Shown here in pieces: positions 11,818-24,400 of a stretch of DNA of 64,000 nt. The notes under the pieces were generated by a model. The model was not told where the DNA came from and made no database searches. It saw only the letters and a program-made list of their open reading frames with translations. The stretch spans positions 26,187,970-26,251,969 of the forward strand of contig OW028584.1 in assembly GCA_932294295.1 (NCBI GenBank), given 5' to 3'. This stretch comes from Alitta virens (taxonomy: Eukaryota > Annelida > Polychaeta > Phyllodocida > Nereididae). The number at the start of each line of letters is the position of its first letter. The first letter of the stretch is position 1. The position numbers were made by a program, and so were the translations under genes.

Positions 11818-13296
11818 CAGTGACCTAATTATGGACATGTTTTGCTTGTTTACTTATCTAAAGTAAATAAATCAATTTCTCTAATAGTCTAAAGGCTGGA
11901 ATATTTCTTTAGTATATACTCAGCCTATTGCCTACATAGTTTAACCAATCATTTTGTTCAACTAATCAAACTAGCAAAGAATGTCCACAATATGTCACTG
12001 AGCTGTAATGTGACAGCATACAGTGATTTCCAATTGTTTCGTAGAAGTTATATAAAATTGTTTAACAGCATCAATTGTTTGTCATTGTTAAGCCTTTCAA
12101 GTGATTTTCCAAACAACTGTATGTTGGTTTTATAACATTAATATAAACCCTAATAAATCACACATCAAGTGATATATGTAAATATATTTAGAGATAGGCC
12201 ACTGGTGCTACCTGACCAAAAACAAGACAAATGACATTGGCTGCAAAACAAAAAGCACCCTAATCATATATACAATTTAGTATTGGTATGTACAATTTGA
12301 AGTATATACATCCAGCTCATGGGACTGGGTAACTAACTTTTGAATACAAGCCACTCAACATGTTAAATTATTTTGTGTCGCCATGTTACACTTGACTAAT
12401 ACATTTGAACCTTAAAATTAGCAACTCTTGATATTATGACCAATTGTGAATAATTCTAATGTAAAACCCCAAAAAACAAGACTACCTCAGTGTCAAGACC
12501 CAAAAAAAAAAATTTGGAAATCCATTGTATTTGGATAATTTCTTCTACAATTATGTTTTTTTTTTCCTAATTATTTTGCTGCAATAACATAATAGGCTCA
12601 GCCATAACCTATCGCATTGAAAAACATACAGTATTTAATGTAAGTACAATGTGTAAAAAAGGACCAGAGTATCCGCATGGAATGTCAACATTGTTTGAAA
12701 AGGTCTGGAAGTTTTGCAATCTGGTGAACACAGCAGTATCAAAGAATGTTATTTATATAATTTTCTGGCTTAATGATACCCACTATGTGGCTTTTATAGC
12801 CAATATCATGGTCATTGGTCAATAAGATACCAACCAAAAGTTTTAAATTTGATTCTATTGGTTGGTAGAAGATAACCCAAAATTCAGGTTAATATAATCA
12901 GCAGTGATGGTTGCTCACATATTCACCAAGCGAACAGATTTATTTAAACCAATAAATATATATATATCCTTAAAATAAAATTAGGTGTGATCAACCTGTT
13001 CATGACAAAACACTATGTACAGTTGATAATTGCATGCACACCTGCATAGTTGGGAATTTTCAAATGTGGCAAGACCTGTGAGACCATTACTAAAATATGA
13101 GTATTTCACAGTACTTAATACTATCATCACAAGCCTTTGGTCCCCATTTAAGTCATGGTTTGATAAATGAACTGCTATATGCTTTGGCAAATTAGTAAAC
13201 AAGATCTCCCTGTTTAATATACTTGAATATTAGATCTAATAGGCACCATTTGTTACACCACACAGCATTTGCACTTCATTGGTGGGAGGTAGTATC

Positions 13297-13615
13297 CAGA
13301 CAGTTTGGCCACCCAACAGTTTATCCCTTATGAATTGAGATAGTTGGGTCACCCAACAGTTATTGACATATGAATCGAGACAGTTGGGCCACCAAACAGT
13401 TAATCACATATGAATCGAGACAGTTGGGCCACCAAACAATTGATCACTTATGAATTGAGACAGTTGGGCCACCAAACAGTTAATCACTTATGAATTGAGA
13501 CAGTTGGGCCACCATACATTTAATCACATATGAATCGAGACAGTTTGGTACCCAACAGTTAATCACATATGAATCGAGACAGTTTGGTACCCCAACACAT
13601 CGCATTGAGATAGTT
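13297..13615. repeat. 40 bp minisatellite, about 8 units
   Basis: The phrase CAGTTGGGCCACCAAACAGT recurs with 40-base spacing at 13301, 13341, 13381, 13421, 13461, 13501 and 13541, then 13580. Units differ by a few substitutions; the spacer word is ATGAATCGAGA or ATGAATTGAGA. Confidence 0.95.
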
Positions 13616-13884
13616 GCTTAGTGAACTGTCGCTGAACATGTGAAGAAATATAGACATCGCATCAAGGCATCAACAATTCTTGACAACATTTGGCAGGTCA
13701 TATGCAAATATTTGGGACAGCCAGGCTTTCAAGGAACTTGACAATAATTATAACAATGTATCACATGGTTGCGTTAACAATAAACATTGACAGTCCACAA
13801 ATTGTCATGAAACCTCTTACACTATCCTCCATATAAAGAATGATAAAGGCCACTGATATTAGCAGTACAGGATAGAAAAGAATT

Positions 13885-14340
13885 AAAAATAGTCATAGAA
13901 CCTCATAAGATAAGTGACAAAGTATCAAAAGACAAGAATAGTCATAGAACCTCATAAGATAAGTGACAAAGTATCAAAAGTCAAGAATAGTCATAGAACC
14001 TCATAAGATAAGTGACAAAGTATCAATAGACAAGAATAGTCATAGAACCTCATAAGATAAGTGACAAAGTATCAAAAGTCAAGAATAGTCATAGAACCTC
14101 ATAAGATAAGTGACAAAGTATCAAAAGACAAGAATAGTCATAGAACCTCATAAGATATGTGACAAAGTATCAAAAGACAAGAATAGTCATAGAACCTCAT
14201 AAGATATGTGACAAAGTATCAAAAGACAAGAATAGACATAGAACCTCATAAGATATGTGACAAAGTATCAAAAGTCAAGAATAGTCATAGAACCTCATAA
14301 GATATGTGACAAGGTATCAAAAGACAAGATAGTCATGAAA
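13885..14340. repeat. 49 bp minisatellite, about 9 units
   Basis: The phrase AGTCATAGAACCTCATAAGA recurs with 49-base spacing from 13891, followed by GTGACAAAGTATCAAAAG. Copies are almost identical (AAGATAAG versus AAGATATG variants), so the array is young or homogenised. A degenerate unit may continue to about 14490. Confidence 0.95.
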
Positions 14341-15116
14341 CCTTCAGCGCCCACCATAATTGAGTACATAAACAAATAAAATATACAAAGGCTAAGTCTA
14401 ATTATATCAGAAATCCTGGATAGACATGAATTCTCATAAAATATTGAAAACTTCGTGTATGCATAAACCATGTAACCTCATAAAATATGTGACATGAGTG
14501 AGTATACAAGCTAACAGCATCAAAGGGCCAGGATAGACACGATTCCCTAAACAATATACAACATAAATGAGTATAAATATAACATAATTGAGCGAACCGT
14601 ATAAAAAAATATATGCATGAAGCATTTTATTACTTAAAGAAATTCCACAAGAAACATGAGAACTCAACATTACTCAACCCAAAAGATCATATCCTTCTTC
14701 AAACTAACAATAAGAAATGATCACATCATTGTTACCTCTATTACCATAATAATAGTAGTAATAACCACAACCAGTCTGTTCTCATAGTTTCCGTAAAAAG
14801 TAGTACCTTGTAGTACGCCTCTCTTCCCTTGTCAATTTTTTTGGCATTACTGTTTTATCTTGGAGGGTGTTCATTCTTAGGATATATGTCAATAGTATCT
14901 CAGTTCTTATGATCTTTAGCAGAATGTTTCCAGCTTGATCTGTAGGAACCAGCCATTTGGTCACCCATCGAGGGTGTGCTGATAAGTATCTCCTAACTTG
15001 GATGCCTTTTTTTTGGTTATCATTAAGTGTAGGTTCATCCACTTGAGACACCATCTTCAAAACACTCAAGTGTTATAGATGATACATGTGCCATTTGAGA
15101 TATTACCTGCATTATC
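14341..15116 (-). other. Probable 3' UTR and downstream region of the minus-strand IAP gene
   Basis: A 95-codon open frame (14782-15069, minus) starts 48 bases after the IAP stop in another frame. It is rich in charged residues and matches nothing I recognise. An AATAAA on the minus strand lies near 14625. No other gene is seen. Confidence 0.35.
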
Positions 15117-15436
15117 CTATATATCAAAGGCATCAGTGTCATCAGGTGAATGCGGTCTCATATCTACGTTGAAGAATGTGCAGGGGCCATCACGGTAGGC
15201 ATTGTAGTCAGCATAGTTATCTGCAGGTGGTTGGGGGTCCGTGACACCTATGTGCACCCTAACAGTGCCCTCAATGAACCCCCGGCAGATGGGGCAAAAG
15301 CTGAGTGGACGGGCACACAAATGGCAGCAGACGATGTGCCCACATGGCCGAAAGACCCTTGACCAGGGCACAGCTAGGCAGACTTTGCACAAATAAAATC
15401 TACGCAGTTCTTCCAATATGATGTATAGTTGTAAAT
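15117..15436 (-). CDS. Minus-strand IAP gene, terminal RING exon
   Basis: Acceptor TTTATATTTACAG ends at 15437. The first two bases complete a Tyr codon (phase 1). Then LQLYIILEELRRFYLCKVC leads into the RING. The stop is TAG (15119-15117). The coding start is the splice site, not an initiation codon. Confidence 0.9.
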
Positions 15437-18400
15437 CTGTAAATATAAAAAAAGAAAAATGGAAGTCTTTTAATGTTCACCTTAGCATAGCTATTACAAA
15501 CTTTATGTACTTCACAGATTAAATATTCCCCAGTTTTTACCAGAGTTGTCTAGATATCCTATGGCCTATGGGTCATGCCCCCCCCCCCCTTAGCTTGGAC
15601 GCAAAAAATTCCAAAAAATTCTAATAAAATGAAGGCCATGCACTTTTGACGGTGGTTGATTATTTTCCTGTAACATATCTGCTGTTTGTCGCATTTCTTT
15701 AAAAAATCCCCTTCCCCCAGAAATGAAAATAACAAAAACCCTAAATAAATGTATTTACCAATGGATCTGCCAATTTGTTCTTGTTTGGGGTACAAAATTA
15801 CTAATTTCAATTCACATCTGACACCTTTTTACCTATCAGAAAAGACTCTAATTTTAGCAATTTAAGTTTTCTGACCAGTCTAGATCATGGTTGGACACAA
15901 GTTTATGCAGAAAATGTTTTGTGCATTATGAGAAAAGGGTACTTCTGGATACCCCGGAATGCTTCTTTTTTTGTAAGCTAGATATTAGTCAGTAATATGT
16001 TACTACCCTGGTACACTATCTTCAACAAAAATATGAATATCGTAAATCTTACTTATTTTGACTTTTCCTTATTCTACCAGTACAACTGTTTTAATACATT
16101 GCAAAGAGAACATGTGACCAATGTTTATCATGGTTAAATTGATTAAGTTTTCGTGTTTATAAAATAAAATAAATTTTTAGTTTGAAGGTGTATTAAAAGA
16201 TTATATGAGTTTCCATTTATCGGAGGTATTTCATCACGAGCACAGCTAGAATATCTAAAGAAAATGAATACAGGTTGTTGTTGTTGTGTCATAAAAAGCT
16301 ACATAATTGAAACAAAACCCATACTCGTGCTAATTGTATTCTTTCTTGCATTAATTGTAACCTTTTTTTCCTCATATGGATTACTTTTTTGCAACGTCAA
16401 CATTCTCCACAATTGGTTCTGATATTCAAATGCTGATTTAAAACTGTTCCACTCAATATATTTTGGTAAACTTTTGATATGTCATTCAGTACATCTTGAA
16501 CTATCAAATACACTTTGTTTCAGTTCTGTATTTTATGTAGATGGCCCGGACTAAATATACTAAGTGCCGGTATACACTTTTGTGTCAATATATGCCATAT
16601 TTTGTCCCTCTTTAATTTATAAATGAAAATGCTCACAGTGTTCATCATCTTCTTCTTCTTCTTTAACTTCTTCTTCTTCTGCTTCTCTGGGATTCACTTG
16701 AGCTGCAGGATCATCCTGTTAAAAGTAAGCTAAGTTTTTAGAGTTGTTATTGTTGATAAATGATCTAATAAATTATCTAAGAGAACACTGTATGTCACTG
16801 TTAACAATATATTTTTTAGTACACCAAGGGACGTCGATTCAGGGGGGGATGTGGGGATATATGTGGAAAATTACCCTTTTTCACACCATTGTTTCGGAAC
16901 ATTTGTGCTTAGCTTAACTGCTTTACACTTGATATCAGTATATATTTATTATATTTATTTCATACCAAACACAGGTACAGAAGTAGGTGCTAATTAAATT
17001 AGAAAATTTAAATCATGAGATCCATTAAAATGTGTAAATGTTCATGTTTTAATTAACACAAATGTCCCAAATTATTTCTTAAATTTCCTGCCTGTGCAGG
17101 TCGCATTCCTTGAGTTTGTCTCTTATTTGAGTAAGTTCCCTCAGAACTGATGCTAAACATGCAATGGTCCTGTCAGATTTGCACTGTTCTTTACCGATCC
17201 GAGTTACGTGAAATAGCAGCGCCTTCACATTTATGTGATTAAGACTGTTGAATTCAAAGTTTGAAAGTCGAGCTAAGTCTTAACATTTCTGGCAAAAGTG
17301 CAGTTAGTCTGCAGCATACAGTTCACTGTATGTCTAATAGTACCGCACTTGTTTTGCAGAGCCATAAGCGAAAATTTGGCAAATCTTGCCATGAAAGTGT
17401 GAACTTATAACTTATAAGTTTATAAGTTTGGCATAAGTGATCCAGTGTAACAGTGGGACAGACAAAGTAGGGCTGCGCTCCTCCTCCACCCCCCCCCCCC
17501 AACCGTCAAGAGAAATCGACGCCCCCTGAGTACACCCAACATGTAACAAAAAATACACAACACCAAAAGCATAACAAAAAAATCCTGAAAAAATCTGAGT
17601 ATCTAAAACAGAGGATTACCAAGTGTGACAAATCTCCGTCCCTAAGTATTGTTTGTCACATTAGGGTATGTTCAACACATAACAACATCACCATCATCTC
17701 ATACAAAATAATGGTATCTTGTATAATCCTGTAAAGAATGGTACCAAAAAATGAAAAATACATCGTCAAACAGCAGTGGGAATGATAGTACTACTACATG
17801 AATGTAGCAACAGCAGGTGCAAAATTAGAAATATAATTCCACAAGCGGAAGCCCACAATCTTAGCCCAGTTGGAGCAGTTTTGTATTGAAGAGTGGGGAA
17901 AACTGTCTCCTGCTAGATATTTTATTGCTGCAGCAAAGGGAGCTGCCACAAAGTATGTTATGTAGGGGGTCGAATACTTTTTCAACTGCATTTTTAAGAA
18001 CATATTTTTCATTTTCTATATCTTTTTACAACCCTTCTTATTGTTGAAATATGTATTTTGGGAGCATATAATCATGTAAGAACACTGTGACTTCCAAATT
18101 GACATAAGTGGTATTTGGCCAATTATGTCCCCTTTTTCATTTCTTGTTTATAGGCACTATGCAATGGTATAATGGTATAATCATCTCTGCTCTTGAATTA
18201 AAATAACCAAGAAAACCTGTTAACAATCCATGATTTGAATCAGACATCTAGTATGAAAAACAAGAACCAACAAAATTATTAACACTGTCATATGCCGATT
18301 GACAATTTTCCATTTTGTTCAAGTTGGTCTAAATTTCTGTTTTGGTAAGGTGTAAATAGACCATTATACTCAAAATCAATGGAAACATTGAATCATGCAT

Positions 18401-21400
18401 ACAAAAGAAATTCTCCCTGTGCTTTAGTAAACCTTGTGTTTGTGAATAAAAGAAACCACCTGAATAACCCTAGGCACACTGGCAAACATTCACTAAACGA
18501 GTATCACTGTCAAAGAGTGAATATCACTCAATTCTTCTTCACTTTTTGCAACATGAGAATCAGCACCACTGTGAAATGCTTAAAAGGATATCAGGTTTCG
18601 AACAATCTCAAGCTTGTGTTGAGGTAAAGACCATTTCAGGGCATGGTTGGAAATGTGATCAAATTTAACTCTTCAGAAGACACTTCATTCTACAATATTT
18701 TTCACTAAAAACACCAATGGAAATCACAGCGATTTTATTAAATCGCAACAATATTTTTGAAATGGTGATCAAATTTAACTCTCCAGAAGACACTTCAATC
18801 TAAAGGAATTTTTAGTCCAAACTCCGATGGAAATCACAGCGATTTTATTAAATTGCCACAATCTTTTTGAAATAGTGATCAAATTTCACTCTCCAGAAGA
18901 CACTTCAATCTAAAGGAATTTTTAGTCCAAACTCCAATGGAAATCTCAGGGATTTAATTAAATCGCAACAATCTTTTTGAAATGGTGACACCAAAGGAAT
19001 AACAGCGATTTTATTAAATCGCAACAATCTTTTTGAAATGGTGACACCAAAGGAATTACAGCGATTTAATTAAATCGCAACAATCTTTTTGAAATGGTGA
19101 CACCAAAGGAATTACAGCGATTTAATTAAATCGCAACAATCTTTTTGAAATGGTGACACCAAAGGAATTACAGCGATTTAATTAAATCACAACAATCTTT
19201 TTGAAATGGTGATCAAATTTATCTCTCCAGAAGACACTTCAATCTAAAGAAATTTTTAGTCCAAACTCCAATGGAAATCTCAGCGATTTAATTAAATCGC
19301 AACAATCTTTTTGAAATGGCGATCAAAATTAACTCTTCAGAAGACACTTCATTCTACAATAGTTTTCACAACACTCCAAGGAAATCACAGCGATTTAATT
19401 AAATCGCAACAATCTTTTTGAAATGGTGACACCAAAGGAATTACAGCGATTTAATTAAATCACAACAATCTTTTTGAAATGGTGATCAAATTTATCTCTC
19501 CAGAGGACACTTCAATCTAAAGAAATTTTTAGTCCAAACTCCAATGGAAATCTCAGCGATTTAATTAAATCGCAACAATCTTTTTGAAATGGTGACACCA
19601 AAGGAATTCCAGCGATTTAATTAAATCACAACAATCTTTTTGAAATGGTGACATCAAAGGAATTACAGCGATTTAATTAAATTGCAACAATCTTTTTGAA
19701 ATGGTGACGACAAAGGAATTACAGCAATTTTTTTAAATCGCAACAATCTTTTTGAAAAGGTGACGACAAAGGAATTACAGCGATTTTATTAAATCGCAAC
19801 AATCTTTTTGAAATGGTGATCAAATTTATCTCTCCAGAAGACACTTCAATCTAAAAAATTTTTAAGTAAACACTCTGATGGAAATCTCAGCGATTTAATT
19901 AAATCGCAACAATCTTTTGGAAATGGTGATTAAAATTAACTCTACAGAAAACTCTTCATTCTCAAATAATTTTCACTTAAAACACCAAAGGAAATCACTG
20001 CGATTTTATTAAATCGCAACAATATTTTAGAAATGGTGATCAAAATTTACTCTTCAGAAGACATTTCATTCTACAATATTTTTCACAACACTCCAAGGAA
20101 ATCACAGCGATTTTATTAAATCGCAACAATATTTTAGAAATGGTGATCAAAATTTACTCTTCAGAAGACACTTCATTCTACAATATTTTTCACAACACTC
20201 CAAGGAAATCACATCGATTTTATTAAATTGCAACAATCTTTTTGAAATGGTGATCAAAATCTACTCTTCATAAGACACTTCAATCTACAATATTTTTCAC
20301 AAAACACCCGGATGGAAATCACAGCGATTTTATTAAATTGCAACAATCTCTTTGAAGACTAATTTAATTAAATCAACCAATAAGTTTTTTAAAGATTGAA
20401 AACAGAAATTTTCCAAACAAACATTTCGGTTTGTTAATTCATAAACTACTGCTTGCACATGTTAGTTTTGCCAATGTTATCTTTCTATTGCTTGCTGCAG
20501 ACTGATTTAAATAAATCAACCAGCAAACTAAGCACGCTCAAATGCCATTTTTGCCAACTGAATATACACAACTTCAAAACAAATCTTTTGGTTTGTTGAT
20601 TTACTAAAAAACAGGGGACAACACATAAGCCACTTGAAATTTGCCAATGTTGCCTTTCCATTACTGAATCTACCAATATACTAAGCATGCTTATAGACTG
20701 TTATTGCCAACTGAATATACACAACTTTAAAAACAAGCCTTTCAGTTTGTTGATTTACTAAAATCAGTCTATAACATAACTGCAAGTTGAAATTTGCCAA
20801 TGCTGCATTGAAGTGAGATTACAATTAATGTCCTGTCCATTGTTTATCAATTTGTTGTCTATGATAGGAAATACACAAGGACCAGACACGTGATACAAAA
20901 TCTGAAATGCATAAAAATATATAAATTGAGTAAGTTAATGAATTGTGATCAGTGGGTGGGTAATTTGGAAATTAAAACCAGGTTTTTAAGTAATTGTTCA
21001 GTCACACATTGTTATGTATCAGCTGCAAATTGTGTCCACTGAGTAGAGATTTAACATGAATAGATAGGTTTTTTTCACATGAAGATTGCTATTAACCATG
21101 TTGAAATATCATATTTGTAAAATAACTGTAGCTGTCTGTGGTTTTGTGACCCAGTTAATGACCAAGTGTTGGTCTCCCCAAGGACCTTAAGGTTCTTGTT
21201 TTGCCCATGGAGTCACTACAGGCCACTATAATTTATCCAACCCAATTTTATTGACCAGCCAATCAGATCTCCAGCATAGTTTGGTGGATGCCATGTGTTT
21301 GGGCTAAAGGAATAAAAAAAAACAGGTTTAGCATTAAATACCATGGAGCAATCCATGAAGGACCAATGTTCTCAACCGAAGACTGATGTTGTATCTTCAA

Positions 21401-24400
21401 AATATAAGTTAATCATAATTGAATATAAGCCTAGGGTCAGTTATAAAACTAGCAAGCTAGTAAACCTGGATATTGATTGATTGATTGAATGATTGATATT
21501 TAGATTTTTTGATTGATTCATTGATTGATTCATACATTCATTCATTTATTAGGTACAGATAAATAACAACGCGTTGATTGATTGATTGACTGATTGACTG
21601 ATATGATAGATAAATAGATAGATAGATAGACAGATAGATATTGCTAAAATAATGCTTATGACAAAATCTAGCCAGAACAAAGTCATTAGAGTTGACCACA
21701 AACTCAATCCAGGCAGTTGACCACACATGTTACAGCTGGCTTATAAGGAATTGGAGCCAGATCTTGGTGGTCATTAATATGCATCACTTGACCTAATTTA
21801 GCTGTTTGAGGGTGACTTGTTGTCAAGGGTTTGACTTGTCAGGACTGACTTGTTATACAACTCAAAGACATTTCCGACAGCCCATCTAAATGTCTACAGC
21901 AAGGAATGTACGCTTCCTAAGCACTCTTTATCCATGGAGCCACCAGTGGTGGTGGTTCCATGCTTTAACTCAGCTCAATCAGCTCATTAAACTTTATGAG
22001 GGAATTTTCTGAAGTGAATTTTCTGTTTTTAACTCTTCATTGTTGATACTGATACAAAGTTCATCATTTAATATCTTAATTTGATGCTTACTCTAATATT
22101 GGTTATTAATGCAAAAATTTGCCAATTAACAGGCAAATCTGGTAAGATAACTGTTAACTATAATGAATTAATGTTAACAGTTAATTAACTGTCTCATGCA
22201 GTAAACTGGCTGCATGGAAGTCTTAGAGTCCCTTAACTTGGAATTGTTGATTTCATGACTTTCACATATCAAAATATCAGAACAAAAACTGTGCTATGGA
22301 CATACTATAATACATCCCATACTCCCATGCAGCTATACACTGCCCACAAGCCCTACACAGGCCACTATAATTTATCCAATCCAGTTCTAATGACCAGCCA
22401 ATCAGATCTCCAGCGTAGGGTTCTTAGCCAGCCTGACCAATGAGGCCATGTGTTTGGGTTCAAGGAATTTTCAAAATAACAGGTTCAACTGTTAAATACA
22501 AGTCATATAATCAAATATAGGCCTAGAGTCAGTTATAACATAGCTAGCTAGCTAACCCTGGAGATTGATTGATTGATTGGTTGATTGAATGATTGATTGA
22601 TTGATTGATGATTGATTGATTGATTGATTGATTGATTAGATACTGATTGATTGATTGATTAGATACAGATAGATAGCTAAAAATCCTGATTGATTGATTG
22701 ATTGCTAAAGATAGATAGATAGATTGATAGATAGATTGATTGATTTATTGAGATATTGAGATATTGAGATAGATAGTTAGATAGATAGAGCTAATATAAC
22801 AAAATCTAGCCAGAAAAAAAGTCATTAGAGTTGACCACAAACTCAATCTAGCCAGTTGACCACAACCCTGAGACAGTGCAGTCATTGTTTATAAAATCAA
22901 CATGTGTTAGCTGGCTTGTCAGGAGGTGGGGCCAGATCTTGGAGGTCATGAATATGCATCACTTGACCTAGTATAGCTGTTTGAGGGTGCTGTGTTGTCA
23001 AGGCTTTGATTTGTCAGGGTGATACATCCATGCTAATATAGTGTCTATAGACACTCCTGCCATTTTACTCAGTTGTACCCCCCCCCCCCTCATTTCACAT
23101 GTGTACAACTATGCAAGAGGCCATTTGATAGTCACCAGTGCAATACATCTCTTAATATTATTCTCCCCAAATGTAAAATTAATACAGCAAGAAATTAAAA
23201 ATATACATGACCCTAAAGGTGACTGCACTGCTAGGGTGCTAACTAACTGTAGAGAGGTCACACTGAACTAGGGCACACCCAGACCATCTCTACCCCCCCC
23301 CCCCTTTGCCAGTGCAGCTCCTCTGTATCAATTGACAAATATTATAATATGCCAATACATATTGGATCATAGCAATAACTTGTTGTATCTACATCAGTAT
23401 AAGATTCAAGAAACCAATTCAATTGTCCACACTTTAAAAAAAATAAAGCCAAAACTTGCCAGTCAAAATGTCTGTCTGTCTGTTGATCTGCCTATCTATC
23501 TATCTATCTATCTATCTATATCTATTCATCTATCTATCTATCTATATATATCTATCTATCTATTCATCTATCTATCTATCTATATATATATATATATACA
23601 GCATCAAACTTGAAGTGAAATATAATAAATGAACTGACATAGCAAATTTACACGATGACACAATTGTTTCAAGAATTATTTTAACAGATATGCTTTTGCT
23701 CTGGACCCGATTTCAATTGGGTAATATTTAACATTGAATCCAATGCATTATGACAGGCAGCAGCAGCAGCAGCAGAAGTGCAAAGACTGGCTAAATAAGT
23801 CAGTACATTGCTTTTTTTAGTGCTAATTGTTTTAGCATCTCCACTACAAGCATCCCTTGAGCATCAATAATGCTACATCTTGGGCAATAATTTTCATATT
23901 ATGTTTCAATCAACTTATACATTCCTTGGTCACTACAATGTACCACGGGCATAGCCAGGAGGGTGGAGGCTTCTTCAGAGCATGCTTCCCTCCCCCTCAA
24001 AGGACCAAATGCCATAATAAAAATGATTGAACATAATTACCAAAAAACCACTTCATGGCCCGAAAAAATTCCATGAAGATACAGAAGGGTTCTTCCATGT
24101 CAAATTAACCAATGGTCCCAGCATGAACTTCTCAGATTTATTTCATGTTTTGCACACTTAAATACCACCATATGAGATCATCAAAAATTTCAGTTATGAT
24201 CCCTTTAGAAAATCAAAAACCAGATTTAGAGTCATTTTTGGATTAGCACATTTTAGCTATATTTCCTAAATGGTAAGAGACCCAGAGCTACAATTGCTGT
24301 TGTCAATTATTAATAGAAATTATAAAGGTCTATCAAAAGCCAAAGAGTCTTATATTGTGGTAAGTGGTTTTACTAAAATTGTCTAAGTTTATTAATTTAT

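Larger units (their letters stand above)
8721..13296. other. Intergenic region with SINEs and simple repeats
   Basis: No gene recognised. It contains two microsatellites, a full SINE family 2 copy (about 10320-10545, minus), a full SINE family 1 copy (about 11632-11817, minus), AAAC/AAAT runs (about 10545-10575 and 11255-11300), and otherwise AT-rich unique-looking DNA. Confidence 0.5.

Noticed and set aside
13297..14340. CRISPR-like regular repeats
   Set aside because: Units are contiguous tandem copies with no unique spacers, and the DNA is animal nuclear sequence.
16810..17530. Possible transposon bounded by GTCGATTCAGGGGG and the inverted CGACGCCCCCTGAGTAC
   Set aside because: The two words are only partly complementary, and no target duplication or internal structure could be confirmed.
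18379..18627. 82-codon frame whose first 73 residues recur identically at 35833-36054
   Set aside because: The identity follows from the near-identical inverted arms, so it is not independent evidence of coding. No known domain, no splice context and no start context support it.
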